Positions 26,483 to 39,541 of a stretch of DNA of 64,000 nt are shown piece by piece. The notes below the pieces were generated by a model, which saw only the letters and a program-made list of their open reading frames with translations, made no database searches and was not told the origin of the DNA. This DNA comes from Penicillus capitatus (taxonomy: Eukaryota > Chlorophyta). How positions within the stretch are numbered: position 1 is the stretch's first letter; each line of letters starts with the position of its first letter. The DNA is taken from contig OZ287700.1 of the NCBI GenBank assembly GCA_965649825.1, positions 1,178,001 to 1,242,000 on the forward strand, in the 5' to 3' direction. The position numbers were made by a program, and so were the translations under genes.

Positions 26483-27892
26483 TCAACTGCGTTTTCGTTT
26501 CCAAGAGAGAAAGCGTTCATCGCCAAGTCTTCTTGGGAATTGTAGATGGAATATAAAATAGATAATGCCCGTCACAACGGAAATGCATCCTGCTGTGATG
26601 TAGACACCACCCAGGAACAGGTTATGCCCCCCTAGCCATGATGTTGTGCTTAGAACGATCTTCTTCTTGCCTCCGAAGAGGTAAGTATTATAATTGTTTC
26701 CAATGACAATTTGCAGCGGGTCACCCTCTTTCAAATCTTCGTGAAGGATGCCGTACAACTTTCTAAATTTCGGTAAGGAAGCCACCCGCATCCACACAAC
26801 GAAATGCTCGTCTTCAGCAACGCGCCCTATGATCACCCAAGCGTCATGCGTCTTGTGAACTTTCTATAGAGATTGCTTACCGTTTATGGTTCCTCCTCCG
26901 CGGTAGGCTTCCTTGTTATTAAAATTTTCTGTTGTGTAGGTTCCGAAGAGATCCTCACGATCACTTTTCCACGAAATGCCTTTGTGGCTCATATCCAGCG
27001 TATCATTATTCTTCCTGACCTATAAACGATTCCATTTAGCCTAAAAGAGTGTCCAGCGAGAAAAAGAGTGACTTCGAAGGTGTCGTTGAAGAATGACCAA
27101 GCTGTTAAACCGCATGGTTTGATGAGGAGATTTGGATCTTCCCTTTTTTTATCAGAATGCTGATAGAGCTTGGGTTTGCAATCTGCCGTATGTCCTCCGC
27201 TTCTTCCAGCCAGTTGGTGGTCGTTGCGGCTTTTGACATACCTGTTTACACACACGCCGTCATCTCACTCCAAATCTCACACTTTCTCACCGTCTATGAT
27301 TTTGATAATAATTTTCCAGTTCATAGTAGACATATACAGGCGCCTTCAAATCCTTTGACACTGTGAGGCTGATCTTACACCGACGGCTCTCCTTACAGCA
27401 CACACAACGCTCAATGATGGACATTATGAAGCACAGATGCCTCTGCTGTCGGGTCCTGCATGGACGCAATACGTTGCTCTTTCGAGTCGCCTGGGTCACA
27501 GGCTTGGTCATTGTCATACCTCTTAATCAACTCCTTCGCCTGTCACACATCAATCTCACTCACAAACGTCACATCATGTTTCGAAGACCGACATCGGATG
27601 CGGCAGATAGACAAACAGCACCGAGTGGAATCAGAATGAGCCCCAAACACAAATAAGCCGTAACCACCTGCAGGAGCACTTGCTTTACAAACAGTCACAC
27701 CGTCTGCTGTACACTGGACCTTAATGGGCGTGAAAACGGGACGAAATGCGCTCAGCTCTTGCTGAGTAAAACGCGAACCTGCACAAACAAACACAGTCCG
27801 TCGTCCTCCAGTCGTTCTGGCGTTGTCGCATTGTCCACGACTTGCGTTTTCTTACTCCTGGGTTCACGCGTGGTTCTTGTCGCTTCTGACAT
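26483..27892 (-). CDS. CDC50/LEM3 family phospholipid flippase subunit
   Basis: Eight exons start at 27892 (27892-27856, 27778-27720, 27667-27593, 27539-27520, 27455 onward, then three more to 26483) and include a 20-nt microexon. CDC50 proteins are beta subunits of P4-ATPases that flip aminophospholipids. Evidence is the [13 protein letters not shown] cytosolic motif, the first membrane span [15 protein letters not shown], the cysteine-rich lumenal start, [72 protein letters not shown] and the second span. The intron at 27540-27592 carries the octamer; two others carry TCACTCTTTTT-type words. Its start is 66 nt from the divergent RPB2 start. Confidence 0.93.
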
Positions 27893-27958
27893 TTCGATGA
27901 AGACTCCCGTCGTTTCAAAAACGCTTCCCTCGGATGCCACGTCTACTGCATTTGTCAG

Positions 27959-30900
27959 ATGTCCGATTCAGATTCTGACGATTTGGCCTTCGGTGACGAA
28001 GCCGATGCGTCGTCGCCGCCACCTGTCGCAACGAATGCTCCTCCGATGGAGGACGTTCAGGCGCAGGTCCCGCTGAAGATGTCGGGAAGAGGACTGGGAC
28101 TCGAATACGTCCCTGTCGATCCGGAAGCGCTTGAAGAGCTGCCGCAGGCACCTCAATACCTCTACCCACGTACACGCGACATCAGCGATTTCGTCTTCGG
28201 CGGAGCTGCGTCGCAGACCGACGTTACGGCGCCAAACGAACCAACTGCATTCGAAGGTGTATCCACTGCAGCAACGGAGGAACAGAGCGAGCAGGGTGCT
28301 GTCGATCGAGCGCGGGATAAGTTTCGTCGTTTTCAATCTGAGCTTTTTGATCAACGCGAGTCCCTCGATCCGCGTCTCCGAGAAGAATTTGAGATGGGAT
28401 ACAATGTGGATATGACTGCCTTGGCCGATGAGAACGTGGAGGGAGAGTTTGCCGAAGACGAGCGATGGATCGTTGTCTCTTCCTTCTTCCAAGAGAAGGG
28501 CCTTGTCCGTCAGCAGCTCGATTCTTTCCGCGAGTTCATGGAGAACACACTACAAGAGATCGTGATCGAGAACGGCGATGTTGTTATCCAGCCAGAGGCG
28601 CAGCACAAAGGAGAGGACGAGGATCAGGAAGAACTGGAATATCGCATCACGTTTCATCAGATCTCGATCAGCAAACCAAGCTTCAATGAAGTGGATGGCG
28701 ATGCCATTGAGCTCTTCCCTAGAGAAGCCCGTTTGCGGAATCTGACGTACTGTGCTCCTGTGTTTGTGGATGTCACCAAGAAAGAGATCGTGCGTTCTTC
28801 GGATGGCCACAGCAAAGAGGCGGAGACGAAAGACAATGTCTATCTCTGCGATGTGCCTATCATGTTGCGCAGCGCCTTCTGTGAGCTGAACAATTTCCAG
28901 AAAGAGGATGTGACATACATGGGAGAATGTCCATACGACCAAGGTGGATATTTTGTGGTGAATGGTTCAGAGAAAGTGCTCATTGCTCAAGAACGTATGG
29001 CAAATAATCATGTCTACGTGTTCAAGAAATCGTTGCCAAGCAAGTATGCCGTGACAGCCGAATGCCGTTCGGTGGTGGAAAAGAGCTCAAGGGTGCCTTC
29101 CTTGGTCGGCGTGCATTTGATGGCGCGTGCTGGAAGGCGAGCCGCCCTCTCAAGCAGCCCCATCCGCGCCACACTACCTTATATCAACACCGACATACCA
29201 GCCCTTGTGGTGTTCCGGGCACTGGGCTGCGTCGGCGATCTGGATATACTGGAACATATCGTCCCCGATTTTCAGGATGCTGAACTGATGGAAGCATTGC
29301 GGCCTTCCATCGAAGATGCTGAGCCTATCAAGAACCAGGAAGTCGCATTGGACTTCATTGCCAAGAGAGGAGCCGCTGTGGGCGTAGCACGGCATAAGAG
29401 AATGAATTATGCACGGGATCTACTGCAGAAGCACTTTCTTCCCCATATCGGCCTCAATCACATCGAAGTGGATGCTTCACGAAAGGGATACTTCTTTGGT
29501 TATATGATCTACCGTCTGCTGCTTGTGGCTCTGGGCCGTCGAGCAGAGGATGATCGAGATCATTATGCTAACAAGCGATTGGATCTGGCAGGGCCATTGA
29601 TGGCTGGTCTTTTCAGGCTGCAGTTCCGTCGTCTGGTGAAAGACATCCGGCGGCGCGTTCAGCGCTGTGTCGATACAGGAAAAGAGATCTACGTGCCGGA
29701 CATCATCAATCATAATCTCATCAGCAGCGGTTTGAAGTATTCTTTGGCCACTGGCAATTGGGGACAGCAAGGAACACAGAACGTGCGTTCGGGCGTCTCA
29801 CAAGTCCTGCAGAGACTGACCTATGCCGCAACGCTATCGCATCTACGCCGAGTCAATTCGCCCATTGGTCGTGAAGGAAAACTGTCGAAACCGCGGCAGC
29901 TGCATAACAGTCAATGGGGTATGCTGTGTCCAGCCGAGACACCAGAAGGCCAGGCATGTGGCTTGGTCAAGAATCTGGCCTTGATGACCTACATCTCTGT
30001 GGGCACACCTGTGGAAAGCGTTACCGAGTGCTTTGCCTCGTGCGGCTGTATGAATCTGGAAGACATTCCCACAGGAAAACTGAACCAGTTTACCAAGATC
30101 TTTATTAACGGTCGTTGGCTGGCGATGGTCGAAGAAGCGCAGCAGTTTGTCGATATGATTCGAACCCTTCGGCGTGGGTCAGAGCTGGATCCAGAGGTCA
30201 GTGTCGTTCATGATCTGTCCCTTCAGGAGATCCGTATCTACACAGATGCAGGACGTACATGCCGACCGTTGTTTATTGTCAACAACCAACATCTCCTCAT
30301 TCAACGCGAGCAGATTCTCAGTCTTGTTCCCAGAGAAGAGCCAAACGGCACATCGACGGCACCGGAGGCAAACTGGGATACATTGCTGAGCCTGGGAGTG
30401 ATCGAGTACATCGACACGGCAGAGGAAGAAACGACGATGATTGCGATGACGCCGCTGGATGTGAAGAAAGCTCGATTGCGTTCAGCACAGGCGTACTGCG
30501 ATACCTACACGCATTGCGAGATCCATCCGGCCATGATTCTGGGCGTCTGTGCCTCCATTGTGCCGTTTCCCGATCACAATCAGTCTCCAAGGAATACCTA
30601 TCAATCGGCCATGGGCAAACAAGCTATGGGACTGTATGCCACCAATTTCCAAGTCCGTATGGACACGCAAGCATATGTGTTGTACTATCCTCAGAAGCCG
30701 CTTGTGGTGACACGTGGGATGCAGTATCTGAACTTCGAGGAGATGCCAGCCGGACACAATGCCGTTGTCGCCATCGCATGTTACTCGGGATACAATCAAG
30801 AAGACTCCATCATGATGAATCAGTCCGCCATCGATCGAGGATTCTTCCGATCGATTTTCTATCGATCCTACAAGGACGAGGAGAAGAAAGTGGGATCGCT

Positions 30901-31988
30901 CATCTATGAAGAGATCGAGAAACCGGACCCCACGACAACCGCCGGCATTCGGCACGGAACCTATGACAAATTGGACGACGATGGAGTCATTCCGCCCGGG
31001 ACGCCTGTCAATGGAGACGATGTGATTGTGGGGAAGACGGCACGGCTGCCAGCCAATGAAGCACAGGAGTCCAGATTTACCAAACGCGACTGCAGCACGT
31101 CATTGAGACACAGCGAGCGAGGCGTCGTCGATGCCGTCCTCTTTAGCACGAATGCAGAGGGTCGCCGATTTGTCAAGATTCGTGTGCGATCGGATCGTGT
31201 GCCGCAGATTGGTGACAAATTTGCCAGTCGACATGGGCAGAAAGGAACCATTGGAATGACCTATGCTCAAGAGGACATGCCGTTCACTTCGGAAGGCATC
31301 GTTCCAGATCTTATCATCAATCCTCACGCGATTCCTTCCCGTATGACGATTGGACACTTGGTCGAGTGTCTCATGAGCAAAGTGGCGGCCAATACTGGCG
31401 TCGCCGGAGATGCCACCCCCTTCAACGGTATCACTGTCGACGCCATTTCTCGACAGCTTCATGAAGCAGGATACGAGCGCCGTGGATGGGACGTCCTCTA
31501 TAACGGCCACACTGGCAAGCCTTTGCAGGTCGGATACAGAATGGCGGCTTCTGTGGTCGAGTGGTGTGATGTGACAGGCGAAGATCTTTGTGGGACCGAC
31601 CTACTATCAGCGATTGAAGCATATGGTGGATGACAAGATCCATTCAAGAGGAAGAGGCCCTGTGCAGATTCTGACACGACAACCTGTCGAAGGTCGATCC
31701 CGTGAAGGCGGTCTGCGTTTCGGCGAGATGGAACGCGACTGCATTATCAGCCATGGCTGCGCCGCCTTTCTCAAAGAGCGCCTCTTCGATCAATCCGACG
31801 CCTATCGTGTCCACGTCTGCGAGAAATCCGGCCTTTTTGCCATCGCCGATCTCAGAAAGAACCATTTCTACAGTCAGATCCACGGCAACGACTCCAACGT
31901 GGTGCAAGTCTTTTTGCCCTATGCATGCAAACTCCTCTTTCAGGAGCTCATGTCTATGTGCATTGTCCCCAAAATTGAAGTGGACTGA
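27959..31988 (+). CDS. RPB2: RNA polymerase II second-largest subunit RPB2
   Basis: Two exons, 27959-31528 and 31578-31988, encode 1326 residues. RPB2 forms one side of the polymerase II cleft. Diagnostic segments are [82 protein letters not shown] with the metal-site Asp, [16 protein letters not shown] and [12 protein letters not shown]. The first ~110 residues are an acidic extension beyond the usual length. The C-terminal zinc site is degraded: the first pair reads CEKS and the second SQIH where the family has two CxxC pairs. The single intron (49 nt) ends in GATGTGACAG. The large exon makes this the most intron-poor long gene in the window. Confidence 0.96.
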
Positions 31989-32065
31989 GTGACGGACAGA
32001 TCGACGCGTCATGAGTGACAGACAGTCCTATTGTCAATGATTGCGTTACAGGGCATAAGAGACCG

Positions 32066-32646
<581 letters not shown>

Positions 32647-33369
32647 ATCAACAGCGGCAGTGGCGGCGGCGTCGACGACGACGATGGGACGTCCCAGATG
32701 GCACTATTAATTTTATAACGACAATGATGACTAGTTCTGTTCAACGAACATGGGTGGCGTTCGTTAGGAGGACGCAGGTGAGACATGCATACACCAACTC
32801 CACCACAGTCCATACCCTTCCAATCCGTATGTTACCACTACCCAGTCGGGAGGGCCACTTGTGGGATATTTCTATGTGGGTTAACCGATATTGCGGGATT
32901 TGGTCAATTGATCTTTTTGTCATTCCTCAATATCTCAAACACTGCAAAGTAATTCTATAAAAACGTGACCAGACAACGAAAAGACATCGAGACAAAATAT
33001 TCGGAAAGTTCGTTCTACATGGAACCCATGCTCTCTCTGCTTTTACGTTTCTTAAGGCGGTGCTGTGACACCTGTGTGTATACAGAACGAAGACTATTAT
33101 AAACTACAACAAGCAAACGAACAAACAGGTCGACAGACGGACAGACAGACAAGTAAGATAAGACAGTTGCAGTATGTCGGCCAGTCAATCATCCAGTCAG
33201 TCAATCAGTCAGTCACATACGACTACCACACATACTCCTCATCCGGGACATCTAGTGCCACAGCTAACAGAAGTCTACGAGCCGTCAAGAATCGACTTCT
33301 TTATTGATCATTGCTGATCGAAAGCTGACGCTAGAAGTGAACAAAGATTGCTGAATGGTGGGCGAGCAG
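32647..33369. other. Upstream region of RPS23 with simple repeats
   Basis: No gene is recognised in this 723-nt region. It should hold the RPS23 promoter. Simple repeats sit at about 33131-33152 (CAGA-type) and 33182-33217 (CAGT-type). Confidence 0.4.
33182..33217 (+). repeat. Imperfect CAGT tetranucleotide repeat
   Basis: A run of CAGT/CAAT units interrupted by single changes, close to a shorter CAGA run at 33131-33152. Confidence 0.55.
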
Positions 33370-33874
33370 TCAATATGTAGCGACAGGATCGATGTAATCG
33401 TCAGGAAAGGCGGGCATGAGGATATCATCGCCATCATGCATCGAAAACGGTCCGTCAGGCCGCAGTACCGAGTCTCTTGACTTCGCCGACGGCGAAATGA
33501 ACGAGAAGACACGCGTCGTCAAAGACCAAGAGCCTTTCCGCGTTACTTGGTCCTCTGTTGAGAATTCTTCCTCTTCGTCATCGCTAGAACCTACACAACA
33601 GGACACCAACCGTCACCCGCGCCGTTTGTGGTCGACGTCTGCCGCTGATACCTGCCCAAAGAGCATCCCACAGTTTTTCTATCCTTGCGTACTGTTCTTT
33701 CTCTTTGTCTGGACGCTTCTTAAAAATTAGGCTCGGGAGTGAAATGCGAGTCGGAACAGCAAAGCCGCAGAACGGCGGTGGTTCCGGTGTGTTGTGTTTG
33801 TCCAATGGCAGACGGGACGGAAACCCAGCGTCGTTAAACACCATGGCTTCCTCTGTGTTTGTGTGTACGTACAT
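33370..33874 (-). CDS. Conserved-looking protein of unknown function, start uncertain
   Basis: Exons 33874-33652 and 33590-33370 join in phase through a 61-nt GT-AG intron. The C-terminal exon starts with an acidic run (GSSDDEEEEF) and ends in acidic and hydrophobic residues. The upstream exon has a proline-rich stretch and a lysine-rich helix. The frame stays open upstream of the ATG at 33874 through about 33950 and reads as plausible protein there (YYADFFYRLFDTVPR), so the true start probably lies further out, behind another intron. I do not recognise the family. Confidence 0.45.
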
Positions 33875-34195
33875 TCGGGGTACTGTGTCGAACAGTCTGT
33901 AAAAGAAATCGGCGTAGTAACTCTCGGGGAACGAATCTATGCCAGCACGTGTTTCATAACGAAGTGGTGAAAATGTGGATGGTGTCCAGGTCAGTCACCA
34001 GAACAGGTACTGATAAATCCGAGACCGAGCTGAAAAGGACTGCGACCGCTTCCGCCGATCCTGAAATGAGCGACACCGAAATTGCCGCGTTAGGGTGAAG
34101 TACAAACCGCCGAACGATTAGGACGTTGAACAATGGCACTCAATACCATGATGCAAAGCTTTTAGTAACATAATATGATGCGACGTTCGTTCCTT

Positions 34196-35672
34196 TTACA
34201 CCCTTTCCTCGACGGGTGCCTGTGTCGAATTGGCATTCTGAGGAGCGGTCTGTTCGACAGGATCGGATTCCGACAGGGTGAACGGCTCCGATTCGGATTC
34301 GTAGAAATTCGGCTGACCGATCGACGCCCTCAATCGATTCCAGAATTTCCCGCGCGGATCCACCCGTCTTGGACACATGATGATGACGGGAATAGGCAGA
34401 TAGACGTAGTGCGTGTTGACTAGACCAACCGTAATGCCTGTATATCCAGCAAAGGCCGCGTGGACGGCATTGTGGGCCAAGATCTTGCAGTAGATGCGAT
34501 CCGTCGGCGAGGCTGGAATGGCACGGATCATATAGGTCGGATCGATATACTTGACGTCGGCGTCTGCAAAGTACTGCTTCATTTCGTCCCTTAAGTACTT
34601 TCCAATATCCTTGAGGATGGGATTCCCGCTGGCGTCACGGCCGTCCTGTGAACCGTTGAGCGCCTGAAGCAGATTCTGTCCGGCTCCTTCGGCTACACAG
34701 ACGACGGCGTGACCCTTCGTGTGCAGAATGTTGTTCAGGTAAGCAAAGAGCCCATGTTTGCCGTATAGATCAAAGGGACTCTCAGGGATCAGACAGGCGT
34801 CGACGATACCTGCCGAACGAGAGATGGTCGTTTGTGGACAGAGCGACGGAAAGAGCGCACCTGCTGCCAAAGAGGACTGCATAGCAATGAATCCACTCTG
34901 TCGTCCCATCAGCTTCACCAATCCGATACCGTGTCTGGCACTGGAGGCCTCGACCTGTGCAGCCAGCAATGCCCGTTGAGCTTCGTCCACTGCTGTCTCA
35001 AATCCAAAGCATCGATCGATCTACACGAATCCATGGACGTCCTTTTCATAACCGTAGCGCTCTCACCAGGAGGATGTCATTGTCAATGGACTTGGGAACT
35101 CCCACAACGGCACAGTGCACATCGTGTTCCTTGCAGTAGTTATAAATTGCATTGGCTCCAGCATTGCCGCCGTTTCCGCCAACAACGAATAACATATTGA
35201 TCCCCCACATATCAATTCTCTTCACAATTTCCCTGGCACACAGGCATCGTACGATCGGCACAGCAATCGGCAGCTTCACTTCATATTAGCTCCACCGCGT
35301 GATGTCCCCAGTATAGTGCCTCCCTCCAACTGGATGCCTTCGACCACCTGCTTTGTCAAGACGATAGGTTTGTGATCGGGATCATAGAATCCTCGAAATC
35401 CGTATCTGATGACAGGCCAGACGTGAAGGGAGAGGCAGAACGGAGATCATAGCAATACCTGATGCCAAGGACCTGTCCTTTGGGCACACCATAGTCCTCC
35501 AGTTTGCTCACGATTCCTTGAACAACATCGTTCAGTCCAGGGCACAATCCTCCACATGTCACAATAGCTGCATTGACCGACTCTGGATTATAATAGATCG
35601 TTTTGCGGGCCCCTGCACGTACAGCCCATTCCGGCAATTCGATGCATTCCTCCACGTCGTCATCGTTTTCAT
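34196..35672 (-). CDS. Phosphofructokinase, plant/protist group III (5' end incomplete)
   Basis: Exons 35672-35459, 35405-35280, 35232-35067, 35020-34861 and 34809-34196 join in phase. The protein phosphorylates fructose 6-phosphate in glycolysis. Visible motifs are [33 protein letters not shown], the catalytic [34 protein letters not shown] and the C-terminal [19 protein letters not shown]. The nucleotide motif is GGNGG, not the usual GGDG(S/T): the Mg-contacting Asp is Asn here. The adjacent Gly favours ATP over pyrophosphate, but the change makes the donor uncertain. Coding continues upstream, probably to about 35860, where [20 protein letters not shown] reads like the N-terminal region, but I could not join it. 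Confidence 0.88.
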
Positions 35673-35869
35673 CTTTGGAAGCTACTCGCAGACCAGGACA
35701 ACTGGCTCCTGAATGTATCCATCCGCCGATTAAGGGAGAGGATATGAGAGGCAGATGATTTCTGTGCCTGTCGATTCTGGCGAGGCGTAGTGAATGGAGA
35801 CCAAGGAGACGCGATCTTCATCGCCCACAAATCCTCCTCCATAGTTACGATGGGGAGCAAAGGGACTCT

Positions 35870-36630
35870 GACTGCAGCACAGACATCGCTGATAGGCACC
35901 GTAACGTCACGTACGCTCACATAGGTTTCAGATGTGTTTTCAGATTCGGACATTCCAGAATCTCTTTGGACAGATCTGGCGAGAGAAGGCAGATGAAACG
36001 GAAGCCGTGTCCAAGATGTCCATACCGATATCGCGGAGCAGATCTGAAGGGAGATTGCATCGAACAGTAAACGCTCCACGTCGATGACGCGTCCCCGAAG
36101 AGGACGACCATTTCCATGTGCGCGAGGCACGCAGATGCACAGCACTGGGACGAATGCGACGGCAGGGGGGCACGCTTCTTCCCAGCACACGATGTCCGGT
36201 GTTTCCCCTTAGGGGATAAGAACGCAAGTGCATTTTCCTAACACCACATGACGCGTATCAACAAACATTCAGCGCGACATTGCGTCCGCCCGCGCTACGA
36301 GGTCACGCAGCGTGCGTAGCTGCGGGTCGTCACGCACACCGTTTCCAAATAGGTGCTACAGACGCGTTAGCCGCCGGCGGCTTGGCCTTAAGTATCGGCA
36401 CGTGCCTTGAGTGGTCCGTCTCGTTTTTCTGTTGGATTTCGCCGAAGGACGACGGCCGCGCAGAAGCGACAGATCAATATCGAATCAATCGATGCCTCGA
36501 GCGTCCTTTCGTTAAAATCGAGAGCAGTCCTGCGTCATGAGACGTCTAGACATCAATCGACGCCCCTCATTAACAAAATTTAGGACTGACGTTCATGGAG
36601 CAAATTCTCTCCACAGTGAAGCTTGCCGTG
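35870..36630. other. Promoter side of phosphofructokinase, GC-rich patch
   Basis: No gene is supported. A GC-rich patch lies at about 36275-36420. Possible N-terminal exons of the phosphofructokinase may extend into the start of this region. Confidence 0.35.
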
Positions 36631-38329
36631 TTAAGAGCTCTTGATCTGTTGAATAGCAATGTTAAAAACAAGGGCGGCAATAAAACCGCTGACGGCGAAG
36701 AAACCTTTCTGCCTCCAGCCAGAAGTCGTCGTCGTTTTTGGAGACTTGAAAATATATTCACTCTTGTGTGCATCACCCTCGACGATGTGACCTTCACCGA
36801 TCAGGGTATACTTGTTGGTCATCAGTCCTTCCACGCCCACCTAGATCACCACAGACGGCGAAAAATAAAGGACCTCTCCTCGTGTTCGAAGGTATTACGG
36901 GTCCACGGGCATGGATGCGCGATGTGCTGATGCCCACTTCAGCTCCGAGACCGTAGCGGTAGCCATCGGACCATCGGGTTGAGGCATTGTGATGCACACA
37001 GGCACTGTCTACGAGCTTGAGAAATCTCTCGGCGTGATCAGGATTCGCCGTCACAATAGAATCTGTATGCTTCGATCCGTAGATGTTGATATGATGTATG
37101 GCATCGTCTAAACTATCGACGACTTCGATCGTCACCTCGGGGCTTGAGTACTCGTGGCTTAGCGTCGGTGCTGGATCCATACTGAGAGACGCCAGTCGTG
37201 GGTGATTTCCTTTGTATAGACGTCCTCCTGCCATCACCTGTCACATCATTCTTCCTGTCCAGTGGTGCGCACCTTTCAATGTTAGCGTATCACAGATGGT
37301 CTGAAATCCATCGTTGTCCATCCAGGAGCTGTGGATGAGAATGGTCTCCACTGCATTGCACGCAGCTGGATAATCCATCTTCGCGTCGAGACAGATTTTG
37401 CAGGCCATCGAGAGATCCGCATCCCGATCCACATAAACATGACAGATTCCATCCGAATGACCCAGAACAGCAATCTTCGTGTTCGTCTGAATGTAGCGCA
37501 CCAGGTTGTTGGACCCCCTAAACATCGCCATTCCTTTACACATGCCCAGCCGAGCGCACGGAGTGTCCACCTGGGAATGACGAGATCGATGACGTCATTC
37601 AATTTCAATAAGTCATCGATATCTTCCCTCTTCTGTACCAGAGCAATCAAGTTGGAGCTCACCTGCATCGATTGCATAGTGTTCAGATGTTAAGGAATGC
37701 TGAGGGGTGCCTCTGGAACGACGGCATTGATGACACTGCAAACGATTTGATGGAGCAACGCCGTGGTTTCTGCTCCCTCTTTCCCTCCTTTCAAAAGACA
37801 TCCGTTGCCACTTCGTATAGCCAACGCCGCGATCTGCAGCAGCACTTCCGGACGAGACTGCACGCCACACCGCACGTCACATCATTCGGAAATGGTTTAC
37901 AGATCTGATCATCCACTTCAAAAATGATGAGCAAGACGCCGATCGGAACCGTGATTTTCTTCAAGAACAGTCCTTTCGTGATCTCGAGCTTCGAGACGAT
38001 CTTTCCAATCGGTTCATCCAGTTCCGCTATTTGTCGTATGCCCGCCACGGCCGACTGCAGCTTCTCTTCCTTAAGCTGCAGGCGTTTCAAGACGGAATCC
38101 GTAACGAGACCTGTCCCTTTCGCACATCAGATGCACGACGCCGAGTGGAGGACGCGCCTGAGGATCTTTGCACGTCGGCATCGTTTTTTTGAAGAATCTC
38201 TCCCTGCCGTTTCTCGACGGCCTCGGCGAGTTTCTCGAGAAGCTCTGCGCGTATTTCAGATGGCAAGACGCGAAGTTTCAGCGAGGCTGCTCTGGCGTCG
38301 AGAGCCAAATCGCGTGGCTCTCTTTCCAT
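36631..38329 (-). CDS. proA: Gamma-glutamyl phosphate reductase with C-terminal membrane anchor
   Basis: Seven exons (38329-38158, 38110-37917, 37857-37723, 37662-37571, 37517-37273, 37227-36899, 36840-36631) encode 458 residues. The enzyme reduces gamma-glutamyl phosphate to glutamate semialdehyde in proline synthesis. [50 protein letters not shown], the catalytic Cys in [15 protein letters not shown]-like [11 protein letters not shown] and [24 protein letters not shown] are all present. It stands alone; no glutamate 5-kinase domain is fused, unlike P5CS. The last ~45 residues add a linker and one hydrophobic span ([18 protein letters not shown]), so it looks tail-anchored. The first intron appears to be GC-AG. 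Two introns carry the octamer. Confidence 0.92.
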
Positions 38330-38461
38330 TCTCGCAAACAAACAAACAAACCAACAAATGAGACCGGCATCAAGAACCGTATCTCCGCCGTAGTTCTCGT
38401 ACCCTGTTTTTCTTCATTCCCTTTGTCCGATCTATCATCTTTCGGCACGTCGTTTCCGCCT
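38330..38461. promoter_or_regulatory. Divergent promoter, proA/unknown gene
   Basis: The two starts are 132 nt apart. A short AAAC-rich run occurs near 38338-38358. No octamer copy was seen here. Confidence 0.35.
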
Positions 38462-39010
38462 ATGGCAATGATGGAGGATCGGGGACAAGACGTCTCCCTG
38501 AAAGAGGTTTTGGAGAGTCGCCCCAAAGGTTCTTTTCTTTTCCCCAAAAACGTTGTCATCGAGGAAGTTCTTGAACATATCGACGAAACGTGGACTACTC
38601 TTTGGGAAGGTACACCCTTCGACGCCAACCATCGCTCAGCCGAACGGTACGGCCACGGCAAAGGGGGACAGGCGAAATCTGGCGACAATACAAGCGAGGG
38701 CAGTGCATCTGAGACATCGGTGCTGCGAGACACCGACCCGCCGAAGAAATTATCATGGTTCAATCGAACGCTTTCGCGACTGAGTCTCTGGCCGAAAAAA
38801 CCGAACGTTCCCGTAACTGGACGCGTTTTTAGCATCGACCGCATTCATTCTTTCATTCCAAGGTATGCGAGAGCTCACACTTTGGAAAAGAGTGACTAAG
38901 TAAGGACGCTTGTGCGATGTAGATTTCCCAGTTGGGTCCAATGGAATGACGAATTCGAGAATCCCTCTGCGTTAACACCAGCAACCCAGGACTCTATCCA
39001 GAGATCCTAG
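38462..39010 (+). CDS. Small protein of unknown function
   Basis: Exon 1 runs from the ATG at 38462 to about 38861; a GTATGC donor and a TAG acceptor define an intron to about 38920. Exon 2 ends at a TAG near 39008-39010. About 160 residues, with acidic and serine-rich stretches, a basic block with tryptophans (LSWFNRTLSRLSLWPKKP), then FPSWVQWNDEFENPS near the end. Without splicing the first frame stops at 38899. The intron contains TCACACTTTGGAAAAGAGTGA, that is both orientations of the AAAAGWGTGA word facing each other. I do not recognise the family. Confidence 0.5.
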
Positions 39011-39541
39011 AAACTGTGTTTTCGGCAATCGTTCATAGTCCTGTTAAAGCATTGCTGTTTTCGAATCACATGGCCTTCTCCTTTTTTCTGACCGTGACTT
39101 ATTGCCTAGAGATCACGCGTCCGAAATCCAACCCGCTGAAGTGGACAGACGGGTGCATTTAATTTTCTATGTTAGCAGTTTTTTCTGGAGTGTTTTGTGA
39201 AGACGCTGCACAACGGGATCGCTTAAGGTCAAGAAGGTAAATACGATGGTCACGTTGATGTTCTGCCTTATCGTTCAACAACAAATGGTAGGGGGTGGGT
39301 AAATTGCGCGACATATGGTTAGACTGCCTTTACTGGATTGCTGTTGACGCATGTGCAGTGTTGATCTCAGACTTGCGTGAAGACGCGTATTTGATGACAA
39401 ACAGCAGACAGTTATTAGACAATACAGGTTTCTTAGCATGCCTGTATGCCGCCGAACATGGTCCAATTTAAAGCGACGAGACAATCTCTAGCGTTCGCCT
39501 TGTGATTGTACATATTCTTGTTAAGATCGAACATTCGTCGT
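39011..39541. other. Convergent intergenic gap
   Basis: Between the stops of two convergent genes. I see nothing recognisable; it presumably holds 3' UTRs. Confidence 0.4.

Noticed and set aside
26830-27090. Mini-introns of 14-21 nt in CDC50
   Set aside because: They were needed only with wrong splice sites. Choosing donors and acceptors 54-77 nt apart restored frame and the conserved CDC50 sequence.
36275-36440. GC-rich patch as a tRNA or rRNA fragment
   Set aside because: No A-box/B-box pair and no cloverleaf pairing could be drawn.
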